64,000 bases of DNA from JACCXG01 sp963750935 (GTDB taxonomy: Bacteria; Acidobacteriota; Vicinamibacteria; Vicinamibacterales; 2-12-FULL-66-21): the NCBI GenBank assembly GCA_963750935.1, contig CAVVSR010000014.1:62001-126000 (forward strand), given 5' to 3'. The notes under the pieces were generated by a model, which did not search any database, was not told the origin of the DNA, and was given only the letters and a program-made list of their open reading frames with translations. The translations under genes were made by a program, and so were the position numbers. Positions 31,127 to 40,194 of this stretch are shown one piece after another. Position 1 is the stretch's first letter; each line of letters starts with the position of its first letter.

Positions 31127-32670
31127 TTCCGCCAGTTCCTGTTCTTCGTGATCCAGAGGTCCGTCGCAAACCGGCCGATCGTGACCAGGTCGGCGACAAT
31201 CAGCACGTAACGCACGGGCATGACGGCCAGACCTTTGAAGAAGTATTCAATCCGTTGCCCCTTCGTGACCAGAACGAGCGCCGTCAGGCTGATGACGCTC
31301 TCGGCGGCCAGCGTCACCCAGAAGGCCTCCCAATGCCCCAGCAGGACCATGATCAGCAGCGCTGTCGGGAAGAACACCTTCTCTATTGCGCCGGCGGCCA
31401 GCAGCCATCCAACCGGCCGCCCGTTCGTGCGGGTGTACTCGCGGCCGAAGGCCTGCCGGTACTGCTCGCGAATGCGGCGGCGGTCATTGCCCGAGTCGGC
31501 GGTCGAGGAGCGGCCCGACCCGGCGGGCGCCGGCGCCTCCGACGCTTCCGTGGTACGGAACAGCGCCGACATCGTCGCGCCCTGCATCGGCGGGACTCCA
31601 CCCGCCGTGGCCAGCGCCGGTACGGAACCGGCGGGCACGGGTGTGGAACGCCGCGGCCGCGAGGTGGGAGGACCCTGACGGCGGGCTCTCCAGCGCTTGA
31701 ACGCGCGCAGCGGACTGCGGAGCAGGTCGTCGTAGTAGAAGCAGGACTGCAGATAGGAAGACGACCACAAGTAGACCTGTTGCAGCAGCCGGGTGCACTT
31801 CGGCTCCACGGTCCGCGCGTAGACATCGGTCAACTGAATGTTGCGGTAGCCCTCGTTCAGCATCCCCATGCCGATGAAGATGTCTTCCGAGTTGGTCAGG
31901 TCGTCACCGAGAATCGGGCTGACGTGGTCGAACAGGGCCTCGACGTACTTGCGTCGATAGGCCACCGCGCACCCGACCGGATTGGGGATCGTGCCGAAGA
32001 ACACCATCTGCCCGCGATAGATGAACCGCTGCAGGAACAGATAGAGGACTTCCCGATAGAGGTTGGTCACGCCGCGGAGCATGGCGGGGATCGCCGCTTC
32101 GTCGGTCAGTGGCTGCCGGAAGCTCGCGAGCTTCGCGAACGACTTGACCGCGGCGTCAGCGGCAATCGCACGCCGATCGCGCCGCCGCATCGGCAGCACG
32201 GTGCCGCACGCCGACGCGATGCCGACGCCCTGGTAGAGCTCCTGGACCGTGCGTTCGATGTAGTTCGGGGATTCGAGAACCGTGTCGCCGTCGAGGATGA
32301 ACTCCACGTCCGAGTCGAATTCCCGCGCCTGGCGCTTGATCGTCGGCGTCTTGCCAATCGGGGACCGGCGCTTGATTGCGACGAGCTTGAGGCCGTTCTG
32401 CCTGCAGAACGCCTTGGCGCAGTCGATCGTCCCATCCGTGCTTCCGTCGTCGACGAGGATGACCTGTCGAGGACGCATCGTCTGTCGCAGCAGGCCGGCC
32501 AGACACAGGACGATCGTGTCCGCCTCGTTGAAGGCGGGAATGACCACGTCGACGCGGGCCTGACGCCAGTCCTCTGCGGGAGTCGGTGTGGTCCGATCCG
32601 GTCCCTTCGTCAGCCCGGCGAGGCTGAGAAGGGCGTTCGGCCCGAGGACAAAGTAGGGGAATACAGCCAT
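31123..32670 (-). CDS. Processive family 2 glycosyltransferase (polysaccharide synthase)
   Basis: 515 residues. The GT2 catalytic domain carries VVIPAFNEADTI, VDDGSTDGT, the DxD-type DGDTV, and LGDDLTNSEDIF in the place of the GDD/ED catalytic region; QQVYLW stands in for the QxxRW motif of processive synthases. A low-complexity linker (residues about 335-390) precedes three or more C-terminal TM helices. It probably polymerises a sugar at the inner membrane and passes it to the TPR/barrel protein encoded next. It is the first gene of the operon. A -24/-12 promoter lies 39 bases upstream of ATG 32670. AAGGAG is 16-17 bases from the start, an unusually long spacing. Confidence 0.88.
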   Translation of the reverse strand: MAVFPYFVLGPNALLSLAGLTKGPDRTTPTPAEDWRQARVDVVIPAFNEADTIVLCLAGLLRQTMRPRQVILVDDGSTDGTIDCAKAFCRQNGLKLVAIKRRSPIGKTPTIKRQAREFDSDVEFILDGDTVLESPNYIERTVQELYQGVGIASACGTVLPMRRRDRRAIAADAAVKSFAKLASFRQPLTDEAAIPAMLRGVTNLYREVLYLFLQRFIYRGQMVFFGTIPNPVGCAVAYRRKYVEALFDHVSPILGDDLTNSEDIFIGMGMLNEGYRNIQLTDVYARTVEPKCTRLLQQVYLWSSSYLQSCFYYDDLLRSPLRAFKRWRARRQGPPTSRPRRSTPVPAGSVPALATAGGVPPMQGATMSALFRTTEASEAPAPAGSGRSSTADSGNDRRRIREQYRQAFGREYTRTNGRPVGWLLAAGAIEKVFFPTALLIMVLLGHWEAFWVTLAAESVISLTALVLVTKGQRIEYFFKGLAVMPVRYVLIVADLVTIGRFATDLWITKNRNWRK

Positions 32671-32708
32671 TACGGTTTTAGTTTTTCGCTCCTTGTTTTG
32701 TAAGGATG

Positions 32709-32724
32709 AGCAACCGCAGGGCCA
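32709..32724 (-). promoter_or_regulatory. Sigma-54 (-24/-12) promoter of the polysaccharide operon
   Basis: On the minus strand the sequence reads TGGCCCTGCGGTTGCT. It fits the consensus TGGCAC-N5-TTGCW with the invariant GG and GC exactly 10 bases apart and only A5 to C changed. Transcription would begin near 32697 and give a leader of about 27 bases before the glycosyltransferase ATG. The neighbouring upstream gene encodes a sigma-54 activator. An imperfect dyad, ctgtgccgacggccacag, at 32842-32859 lies about 120 bases upstream and could be an activator site. Confidence 0.75.
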
Positions 32725-32882
32725 AGGATGAGGTTTGCTGGAGAATTACTGCAAGTGACTGGATATTCAAGCGGTTAGACCGTCTTACATCTCTGCAATT
32801 GATGAGTCGCCGCGCGAAGTCTGCCCGCGGGATGAATTGTCCTGTGCCGACGGCCACAGAACCAGATGGCGGAGGGTTAAAC

Positions 32883-32908
32883 GCGCCTCTAAAGTTCTTT
32901 AGGGGCGC
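32883..32908 (-). terminator. Intrinsic terminator after the sigma-54 activator gene
   Basis: gcgcctctaaag / ctttaggggcgc form a 12-base stem (one G-T pair) with a two-base loop. On the minus strand it is followed by GTTTAA. It lies 52 bases after the activator stop codon and before the -24/-12 element, so the polysaccharide operon is separated from the activator gene. Confidence 0.7.
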
Positions 32909-32959
32909 ACGGTGTCACGCCTGGGTTGAGTGCGGACGGGCACCGACAAGCCGGTGGAA

Positions 32960-34129
32960 CTAGAGCTCAGAGGCTTTCGGGATGTTCGGCACGTTCGCGA
33001 TGTCCGGCACGTCCGGCACGTCCGGCAGGGCCGGTGGGCGGGATGCCGGGACCGCCACGCCGGTGCGGAAGTTCCGGAAGTCCACTTTGCAGGCGTGAGC
33101 CGTCAGAAAGTTGTGGAACCGCTGATAGTCGGACTCAGGCAGGCCGAACAACGAGAGCAATGCGCGGTAATTGCCTCTCGTCTCCCGCAGCCCGCGACTG
33201 ACCAGCTCGCGAATATCGTGCCGTGTGAGATCGCGTTCGAGGAACAGGGGATGGATGTGATCCCAGAACGAGTACTGACCCTGCACGAGCATGTCGTACA
33301 GCTGATCGGCGATCTGGCGCCGGCGTTCTCGCGTTCGGCCGACTATCGGGTTGACCGCGCGGACCGATTCGGGCAGATCCTCGAGGGCGATGACGCGGTC
33401 CCGAGCCAGCCAGACAGCCTGTTCGACAACGTGTTGGAGCTCACGAACGTTGCCCGGCCACCGATGGCGCAGCAGCGCACGGTAGGCTTCGTCGGAGAAG
33501 GTCAGCTGCTGCGGGGACCGGCGCAGAAAGAATTCGATCAATGCTGGAATGTCGTCCGTCCGCTCGCGCAATGCGGGCACGGCGATTTCGATCACGCGAA
33601 GGCGATAGAGCAGATCCTCTCGGAACTCGCCGGCCGCAACGCGCTGCGGGAGGTTGCGGTTGGTAGCCGCGATCAGACGGACGTTCACCGTCTGCGTCTG
33701 CTGGTCGCCAATCGTCTGGATTTCACCGTTCTCGAGAAACCGCAGCAGCAGCGCCTGCATGCGCAGGCTCATTTCGCCGACCTCGTCCAGGAACAGCGTT
33801 CCGCCGTCAGCGATCTGCAGTTTCCCGGGTCGATCCCGATCGGCGCCGGTAAAGCTGCCGCGGGTGTGTCCGAAGAGCTCAGACTCGAGAAGGGACTCGG
33901 GAAACCCGGCGCAGTTCACCGCGACGAAGCGCCGCGCCCGGCGCGGCGAGCAGACGTGCGTTTCGCGAGCGAGCAGATCTTTGCCGACGCCGCTTTCGCC
34001 GGTGATCAGCACCTTGGCTTCCGACTCGCCGGCGCGGCGGGCGAGCTCGATTACACGGGTCATCTGCGCGCTCGCGGAAATGATCCGCGGCCGTGCCACC
34101 GAATCCTGTGACATGTACCGCAGATGCAT
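32960..34129 (-). CDS. Sigma-54-dependent transcriptional activator without receiver domain
   Basis: 389 residues from ATG 34129; ATG 34114 is an alternative, and neither has a strong ribosome site. The AAA+ domain carries the Walker A GESGVGKDLL, GAFTGA-equivalent GSFTGADRD, Walker B GGTLFLDEVGEM, and the RWPGNVRELQHVVEQAV sensor region. The C-terminal part (FLERDLTRHDIRELVSRGL, TRGNYRALLSLFGLPESDY) is a Fis-like helix-turn-helix. There is no N-terminal receiver, GAF or PAS domain, as in PspF, so control must come from another protein or from its own level. The C-terminus ends in a repeat (VPDVPDIANVPNIP) encoded by 9-base gtccggcac units. It probably drives the -24/-12 promoter at 32709. 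Confidence 0.9.
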   Translation of the reverse strand: MHLRYMSQDSVARPRIISASAQMTRVIELARRAGESEAKVLITGESGVGKDLLARETHVCSPRRARRFVAVNCAGFPESLLESELFGHTRGSFTGADRDRPGKLQIADGGTLFLDEVGEMSLRMQALLLRFLENGEIQTIGDQQTQTVNVRLIAATNRNLPQRVAAGEFREDLLYRLRVIEIAVPALRERTDDIPALIEFFLRRSPQQLTFSDEAYRALLRHRWPGNVRELQHVVEQAVWLARDRVIALEDLPESVRAVNPIVGRTRERRRQIADQLYDMLVQGQYSFWDHIHPLFLERDLTRHDIRELVSRGLRETRGNYRALLSLFGLPESDYQRFHNFLTAHACKVDFRNFRTGVAVPASRPPALPDVPDVPDIANVPNIPKASEL

Positions 34130-34289
34130 GGCAGAGTCGATGCCAGCGCGGAATGTCGGGTTGTGGTTGTGCCCCGAAGCGGATTTGTTCGCAAATGCGT
34201 GCGCTCCGCGGACTCCTCGGCGCGTGCGCCCGCACACATCCCTTACAACTGTGGTGCTCGAATCACAGTTATGAAGTGAGGCCGGGGCC

Positions 34290-35511
34290 TCACTCCATCG
34301 CCGTGATCGCGACGCTGTGGAGAAACCGAACCGGACGACCATCCAGCATCGCCGGCTGGAAGCGCCAGGCTTTCGCTGCACTCAACAGCATGAACTCGTG
34401 AACGTCCCGCGGCCGGGTGCGCAGCCGTACCCGTTCGACGAGGCCATCGGCTGCGATCACGAGCTCGAGAATCGTTCGATCGTTCTTGCGAAACGCGGTC
34501 GGCGGTTCGGCTGGAAACGTCGGGTAGACCTGCAGCGGCGCAGTCACCGCCGCGTCCGACCTGGAATAGATCGGATTCGCCCCCGCCTCAGGTTCAGCGG
34601 TCATGACGGAGGTCTGGACCAGTGGCGCCACGGTCTCTCGGATGTTCGACGTCACCGGCGACAACGTCGGGACGAGCAGAGGAAGCTGCGGCGAAGCGAA
34701 AACCGGTGACGCGGAGCTCCCGTCCTGGATGGCGTACCGGCTCTCTCCCCCGGATGTGGGGCGGGCTTGCCCGGGCTGCGAATCGGGTCGAATCGCGACG
34801 GGCCGCGTGCCGGACGTCCTCTGCTTCGTGCGCGCTCGACTTCTCGGTTTGGCTCTCAGGTGTGGCAGCGGTCACGGCCGCGGGCGGCGGAAACATTCCG
34901 CTGACGACGTCGACTGCGGCCGCGAAGCTGTTCTTCGCAACGCCGGTCCTGACCGACCAGCCGCCGATAGCGATCACCACGGCAGCCGAGGCGGCAACCA
35001 GCGGCCAGCGGCGGCTACGCCTGGCGGGCGCGAGTTGCGGCTCGCGAGCGTTGCGCTGCGGCTCCTCCGCATATTCGTTCAATGGCGCCGCGTTGTCAGA
35101 CGATCGAGGAGGGGCGAGCAACGCCCGTTCGAAGAGACCACGCACGACTTTCTGGGCGTCGGGTCGCTCGAAATAGGCGAGTGTTTCCGAGAATTCGCGC
35201 AGGGCGCCTGTTCCGTTGTCGGCGGTCGCCTGGGTCACGGCGAGCCGCAACCTGACCGGCACGTCGTCGCTCAGCATTGCCGCGAGCAGATGACCCGCGG
35301 CCGGAAGCGCGCTTGTCGACGTCGTGCCGCCGACGCGCACCGCTCCGTCGCTGGTGATGTAGATCTCACTGGCGCCGACGAATTCGTTCGCGGAGGCACC
35401 TTTCGCGATCAGCTCACGGCACACGGCCTGGACGATGGCGACGCCTTCCTGCCACTGCACCTGGACCTGATTCGCGAGCAAACCATCGAGACGGACTGAA
35501 TCCTGCGCCAT
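34290..35511 (-). CDS. TonB-like energy-transducer protein with unusual N-terminal domain (frame break at about 34831)
   Basis: About 407 residues from ATG 35511 (GAGGA eight bases upstream). Residues 1-170 form a helical cytoplasmic domain of no family known to me (VQWQEGVAIVQAVCRELIAK; SALPAAGHLLAAMLSDDVPV). A single TM helix follows (WPLVAASAAVVIAIGGW), then a proline-rich linker, then a TonB C-terminal domain (AFRKNDRTILELVIAADG, AAKAWRFQPAMLDGRPV). The frame changes at 34829-34836; AGCGCGCGCACG in place of AGCGCGCACG continues the protein. TonB proteins couple the proton-motive force to outer membrane receptors. The long cytoplasmic domain is not normal for TonB. It is the last gene of the extended Tad cluster. 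Confidence 0.75.
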
Positions 35512-35566
35512 AGTGTCGTTCCTCGTCCCTGCGAAAGAGAATGCCAGTGTCCCGGGCCTCTTCTGA

Positions 35567-35743
35567 TCAGAAGAGCCCGCGCACGAAATCCACAACTGAC
35601 GTGACTGTCTGCCGGATGAAGCCTTCAAGCGAGATCAGCATCCCGTCGATGCCTCCGAGCGATAGTGACCCGCTGACCAGCAACGCGAGCAGCGGCACGA
35701 CCAGCATCCAGCCTTCGAACCCGCGGCCTCCTGAAGTGCGCAT
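35567..35743 (-). CDS. Small membrane protein (58 residues)
   Basis: ATG 35743 with AAGGGAC just upstream, 58 codons, then TGA. One hydrophobic helix (WMLVVPLLALLVSGSLSL, residues about 12-29) is followed by an amphipathic stretch (FIRQTVTSVVDFVRGLF). The stop codon lies in a perfect 18-base palindrome (ctcttctgatcagaagag) that may act as a hairpin. It sits between the VWA gene and the TonB-like gene in the same direction. No family recognised; a small subunit of the envelope complex encoded here is possible. Confidence 0.6.
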   Translation of the reverse strand: MRTSGGRGFEGWMLVVPLLALLVSGSLSLGGIDGMLISLEGFIRQTVTSVVDFVRGLF

Positions 35744-35770
35744 GTCCCTTGCTCCGAATCCTGATCGCGT

Positions 35771-37726
35771 TCACCGGTCCGGCGCGTCGTAGCCGCCAGC
35801 GCTTCGAATCGTGACTTGCGGCGCCGACTTGAAGCGAATCTCTACCTGTCGCCAGTGTCCGTTCCGTTCGCCGTTCGTCGACGTGTATCCGACCACGTAG
35901 CGGCGGCGCAGGTCCTCGACCACGCGCTGGAATTCGTCGGTGAGCTGACTCACATCCTGCGGCAGCAGCGCGCGCCCGCCGGACTGCCTGGCGAACTGCT
36001 GCAGCGGCTGCACATCGACCTTGGTGCCCAGCCCGATGGTGAAAACCGTGATCTCGCTCGCTTTCACCTGCTCCAGGACCTCGGAAAGCGTGTGTTTGCT
36101 GCCGGGGGCCGTTCCCGGATTGTTCTCGTCGCGCCCGTCGGTCATGACCACGACGACGCGGCGCCCTTCGGTCCGCTCGAGACGGCTGATTGCGTCCGAG
36201 ACTGCGTCGTAGAGTGCGGTTCCGCCTGACGTGCGGTAGCCATCGATGGCTTCCCGGGTCGATTCACGATTGGTCGACAGGTCGTGAACGAGCCTGGCCG
36301 AGTCCGCGAACGTCATCACCGCGAGCTGATCCTGGGGCCGAAGCGCCGCGGCAAATGCCCGCGCGCTGTCGATGACCTCCGCCTCACGGTGACGCATGCT
36401 GCCACTCGCATCCAGCGCGAGGACGATCGAGACCGGCTGCGAGGCCTCGTGGAACACGTCAACCTGTTGGGGCACGCCGTCCTCGAGCACCTCGAGATCG
36501 TCGGCGGTCGCCTGGAGATAGCTACCGCCCGGATCCATGGCCGTGAACTCGAGTCGCGGCCGAATCGGTGCCGGCTTCGGTGCGAAGTAGCCGGGCCTGC
36601 TGTCAACCCGATAACCGCCCTCGGCGACCGTCACGGCGATCTCACGCCACTTGCCATCCTGCTTCTGATTGGTCGGCGTGTAGGTGAGGAGATAGCGATT
36701 CTGTACGTCTTCTGCCAGCGCGGTGTGGACGATCTCGAGCTGATCGTCGTTTGCCGGGATAAACACGCGGCCGCCCGTCTCCTGAGCGAGACGCCGCAGA
36801 ACCTTCTCTCCCTTGAGCGAGATACCGGCGACACCTCCGATGGCAACGACATACACCGTGGCGCGTGCGGCCTTCACCGCCGCCAGGGCCTCTTCGACAG
36901 AGTTGGTGCTGTTCTCGTCGTAGCCGTCGGTCACGAGAATGATCGCGCGACGTCCGGGGGATTCGGGCAGGCTGTTGGCCAGTTGTGCGAGCGAATCGAG
37001 AATGGCGGTGCCGCCCCGACTCTGAATCGCACGGATCGCTTCCGTGACCGTTTTGCGATCGTCGGTGGGGCCGGTCGTGGCCAGCAGGGCTTTGGAGAAC
37101 GGCGCCACGATCGTCCGATCGAGCGAACTCATGTAATCGGCCAGCGCGGCAGCGGTCCGCTGCACGAAGTCGAGCCGCCGCGACATGCTGGCGCTGCTGT
37201 CGATGAGCAGCGCGAACGTGGCGCCGACCGACTCGTGCCGTGCGAGGTCGAGCGTTTGTGGCGTGCCGTCCTCGAACACGCTGAATGACGATGACGGAAC
37301 GCTCTTGACGAAGCGGCCGTTCTTGTCCCGGACCGCAGCTTCCACGAGAACGCTGGTGACCTGTGCCTCTTCGACGATGTCGAACGGCTCGAGCACGATC
37401 CGGTCGCGGACTTCGCGTCCCAAGGCATCGGTCACGGCGACGGCGATCTCGCGCCGCTCGAACGGATTCTCGTCGGTCCATTCCGCGACGTAGGGGGCGC
37501 CGTCGCTGTCCGTCTGCAGCAGCTTGCCGTCGATGAAGAACTGCACCGGACCGAGGTTCACGCCGGCCGCCGGCTGGATCTGCGCGACGATGCGGATGCC
37601 GCCGTAGGTTCCGGTCCGGCCGAGCGGCGACGTGATGCGCACCGAGGGCGCGGCCGTGACCGGGCCGCCGGCCGGACCGAACCCAGTCTGTGCCACCAGC
37701 GCGACGAGAGCGATCCAGGTGTGCAT
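35771..37726 (-). CDS. Exported protein with two VWFA-related (acidobacterial) domains
   Basis: 651 residues. A signal peptide (LVALVAQTG) and an N-terminal Ig-like domain (ITSPLGRTGTYGGIRIVAQI) are followed by two copies of the unit linker-plus-VWA: the first MIDAS is LIDSSASMS near residue 173 and the second ALDASGSMR near residue 437, both with the full DxSxS pattern. Each copy ends with RRYVVGYT or NRYLLTYTP followed by G-W/H-R-x-I and a short beta domain ending in the RSAGGYDAP or RPGYFAP type of motif. Family knowledge: acidobacterial VWFA-related proteins are exported, metal-dependent adhesion-type proteins. It lies six bases from the AAA+ gene, a VWA/AAA+ pairing. Confidence 0.9.
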   Translation of the reverse strand: MHTWIALVALVAQTGFGPAGGPVTAAPSVRITSPLGRTGTYGGIRIVAQIQPAAGVNLGPVQFFIDGKLLQTDSDGAPYVAEWTDENPFERREIAVAVTDALGREVRDRIVLEPFDIVEEAQVTSVLVEAAVRDKNGRFVKSVPSSSFSVFEDGTPQTLDLARHESVGATFALLIDSSASMSRRLDFVQRTAAALADYMSSLDRTIVAPFSKALLATTGPTDDRKTVTEAIRAIQSRGGTAILDSLAQLANSLPESPGRRAIILVTDGYDENSTNSVEEALAAVKAARATVYVVAIGGVAGISLKGEKVLRRLAQETGGRVFIPANDDQLEIVHTALAEDVQNRYLLTYTPTNQKQDGKWREIAVTVAEGGYRVDSRPGYFAPKPAPIRPRLEFTAMDPGGSYLQATADDLEVLEDGVPQQVDVFHEASQPVSIVLALDASGSMRHREAEVIDSARAFAAALRPQDQLAVMTFADSARLVHDLSTNRESTREAIDGYRTSGGTALYDAVSDAISRLERTEGRRVVVVMTDGRDENNPGTAPGSKHTLSEVLEQVKASEITVFTIGLGTKVDVQPLQQFARQSGGRALLPQDVSQLTDEFQRVVEDLRRRYVVGYTSTNGERNGHWRQVEIRFKSAPQVTIRSAGGYDAPDR

Positions 37727-37732
37727 GTCAGA

Positions 37733-39055
37733 TCACGCGTAAACGACGACTTCCTCGCGATCGTTGACGAAGTAGCTGTTGCACGCCGCTTCGATGAGGT
37801 CGAACGTGAGGTGCGGCGGTCTGTTCAGATAGGAGGCCAGCGACAGCGCCTGCTTGATCAAGTCGCGGGGCTGGCAGCCACGGAGCGCGATCTTGCGCGG
37901 CCGGTAGTAGTCGACCAGCAGCTGCTCGACCAGCCCGGCTTCCACCGTCGCGCCCAGGTCTCGGCAGCACCGGGTGAAGATGACGTTGAAGTCCTCGACC
38001 GTCGGACTCTCCGCAAAAATCTTGTACTGGATGCGCCGCAGGAAGGCCTCGTCGACCAGTTCCGCGGGGCGGATGTTGGTCGCGAACACAATCAGCGTCA
38101 TGAACGGCAGCTCGAACTTCTGACCGCTCTGCAGCGTCAGGAAGTCGACGCGGCTCTCGAGCGGCACGATCCACCGGTTCAGCAGGTCGCGCGGCGAGCA
38201 CTGCTGCCGGCCGAAGTCGTCGATGACCAGCACGCCGCCGTTGGCGACCGCCTGGACGGGTGCCCGGTAAAAGCCCGTGGTCGGGTTGTAGCTCAGTTCC
38301 AGCGCGCTCAGGGTCAGCTCGCCGCCGACCATCACCATCGGACGCCGGCAGCGCACCCATCTCCGGTCTTCGTTCGAGAGCGAGGTGAGGCTGTCCGCCT
38401 CGTCGTCCACGGTGATCCTCTCGTGATTGACCGGGTCGAAGAGCCGCACGATGTTCCCTTCGATCTCCAGTGCGTGCGGGATCGCGATCTCACCTTCGAG
38501 CAGGTTGTGAATGGCCTCCGAGATGACGGTCTTGCCGTTGCCCGGAGGGCCGTAGACGAACATCGAATGACCGGCATTGATCGCTGGTCCGAGCTGATCG
38601 AGGACGCCGTCGCTGATCACGAGGTGGGCAAACGCGCCGCGAACGCGCTCGCGCGTCGCCCCGCGCGGGGCCGCCGCGCGATAGGCCGTCATGTACGCCT
38701 GGTACTGCGCGAGCGGTACCGGCGCGGCACCGACGTAGTGGCTGGTTTCGAGAAACAGCGCCGCCCGGGCCCGTCCGGCGTCGCTGATGCGGTAGCGGTA
38801 GGTTGCCCCGCCAACGAATCCGCCGCCGACGATGGCGATCTGGTGCTGCGCCTTGAGGAGCTCGAGCGCCGGCGCGATGACCGCGAACTCCAGACCCAGC
38901 CGCCGCGACAGCTCGGTGCCCGACAGTTCGCCGGCAAAGTGCAGCGACTTCAGCGTCAGCTGGAGGACGAGATCGAGGGGCAGCCCCGTCTCCTCGAGAC
39001 TCTGCGGGGCGCCGGGAAACGGTACAACCTCGGTGAATTCAGCGGCCGTCATCAT
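37733..39055 (-). CDS. AAA+ ATPase of the Tad cluster
   Basis: 440 residues. The N-terminal 130 residues look like a winged-helix-type region (SLHFAGELSGTELSRRLGLE; YRYRISDAGRARAALFLE). The ATPase core has Walker A YGPPGNGKTVISEAI, Walker B GGVLVIDDFGR, and an arginine-finger region DEAFLRRIQYKIF. A C-terminal helical domain carries LLVDYYRPRKIALRGCQPRD. It resembles MoxR-like and related chaperone ATPases that work with VWA proteins, and the next gene downstream encodes two VWA domains. It starts before the TPR gene has fully ended (overlap region 39055-39060). Role in pilus assembly is inference from context. Confidence 0.85.
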   Translation of the reverse strand: MMTAAEFTEVVPFPGAPQSLEETGLPLDLVLQLTLKSLHFAGELSGTELSRRLGLEFAVIAPALELLKAQHQIAIVGGGFVGGATYRYRISDAGRARAALFLETSHYVGAAPVPLAQYQAYMTAYRAAAPRGATRERVRGAFAHLVISDGVLDQLGPAINAGHSMFVYGPPGNGKTVISEAIHNLLEGEIAIPHALEIEGNIVRLFDPVNHERITVDDEADSLTSLSNEDRRWVRCRRPMVMVGGELTLSALELSYNPTTGFYRAPVQAVANGGVLVIDDFGRQQCSPRDLLNRWIVPLESRVDFLTLQSGQKFELPFMTLIVFATNIRPAELVDEAFLRRIQYKIFAESPTVEDFNVIFTRCCRDLGATVEAGLVEQLLVDYYRPRKIALRGCQPRDLIKQALSLASYLNRPPHLTFDLIEAACNSYFVNDREEVVVYA

Positions 39056-39059
39056 GGTT

Positions 39060-40061
39060 CTACTGCTCGGAAGCGCCGTTCGTGCGCTCGGTTGTCGCGG
39101 GAACGCCATTGAGGCGCTCGTGCAAGGTCGTGACGCGGAGTCGCGCGCGGATCTGCGCGGCGCGCTCCCGTGCCAGATGAAACGTCGCGCGTGCCCGGCT
39201 CGCTTCGTCGAACGCGGCCAGCGCGCTCTTGTGGTCTCCCGCCGCGAGATGGACGAGGCCGGTGTTGTAGAGGCCGCTGGCGCGATCGCCGGCGTCGAGA
39301 AAGTGTGCCCGTGCCAGATCGACACGTCCGGCGGCGGCGTAGGCGAGCGCCAGGTTGTTGCGCGCGGCCTTCATCGTCGGATCGATGTTCAGCGCCTTCG
39401 TACAGGTTTCGATCGCCGAATCGATCCGTCCGGAGAGAAACGCCACGTAGCACAGGTTGTTGACGGCATAGGCCGCCTTGGGATCCAGCCAGCTCGCCAG
39501 CTCGTAGGCCGCCTTCGCATCCTCGAGCCGGCCGAGCGCCTGCATGATGGTCCCGTAGGTATTGCGGGCCGCCGCCGACTGCGGCGCGTAATAGGCCGCG
39601 CGGTGCGCATCGCCGACGGCGAGCTCGGGAAGACCCCAGTCGCGCCAGACCCGCGCCAGGCCTTCGTAGGCCGCAGCATCACGCGGGTTCTGCGCGATGG
39701 CGCGGTTGAAATGCCGGTAGGCCGCATCGAGCACGCCGCGCTCCCGGTACTTTTCCGCCAGGTTGCGGTGTCGCTCGGCAGTCGGCTCGCTCGACACCAG
39801 CAGGAGTTCTGCGGCGATCGCGGGATCTCTGGTCTCCAACGTCTCGACCGCCTCCTGTTTGGTCAGCGGACGCGCGTTGGCGCTGAGGTGCCGGATTTTC
39901 TGCATGAACTCGGACAACGATTCGGGACGCGCCGGCGCCGTTGCGGCCTGCTCGTTGGCTGGTTGTGACGGCTGCTGGGCGGGGCGCGGCTTTCGAGCCG
40001 CGCACCCGCCGAGCAACGCCACCGTCAGCGTGATCGTTGTCCCCCGGGAGAGTAGGTTCAC
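39060..40061 (-). CDS. TPR lipoprotein (TadD-like)
   Basis: About 333 residues from GTG 40061, with AGAGGAC 10 bases upstream. A lipoprotein signal ending in LLGGC places the mature N-terminus at a cysteine. Five to six TPR units cover residues 95-300 (HRNLAEKYRERGVLDAAYRHFNRAIA; YNTGLVHLAAGDHKSALAAF). TadD lipoproteins with TPRs assist the assembly of the Tad secretin, and this gene sits where TadD is often found, after TadC. An ATG at 40130 in the same frame would add a hydrophobic stretch before the signal and is less likely. Confidence 0.82.
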   Translation of the reverse strand: MNLLSRGTTITLTVALLGGCAARKPRPAQQPSQPANEQAATAPARPESLSEFMQKIRHLSANARPLTKQEAVETLETRDPAIAAELLLVSSEPTAERHRNLAEKYRERGVLDAAYRHFNRAIAQNPRDAAAYEGLARVWRDWGLPELAVGDAHRAAYYAPQSAAARNTYGTIMQALGRLEDAKAAYELASWLDPKAAYAVNNLCYVAFLSGRIDSAIETCTKALNIDPTMKAARNNLALAYAAAGRVDLARAHFLDAGDRASGLYNTGLVHLAAGDHKSALAAFDEASRARATFHLARERAAQIRARLRVTTLHERLNGVPATTERTNGASEQ

Positions 40062-40066
40062 GTTGA

Positions 40067-40170
40067 TTAGTCCTCTTTGCTGAGACGCGCCGCGGCGGCG
40101 GGCGATGTAGAGCACGAACAGCACGACCATAATGACCGACCAGAATCGATTGTTGTGGTATCCACGTCAT
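40067..40170 (-). CDS. Probable small one-helix membrane protein, frame disrupted
   Basis: ATG 40170 has a very strong ribosome site (AGGAGGTC) yet its frame (MTWIPQQS) soon becomes non-hydrophobic. The hydrophobic segment WSVIMVVLFVLYIARRRGA is in a second frame and the terminal RLSKED-TAA in a third. Two 2-base gaps would join them into a 35-residue single-TM protein, and the second gap fits the GCGC pattern (GGCGCG to GGCGCGCG). Its stop overlaps the ribosome site of the TPR lipoprotein. Reconstruction is inferential. Confidence 0.4.
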
Positions 40171-40194
40171 GACCTCCTGCGAAGACGAGTTTGT

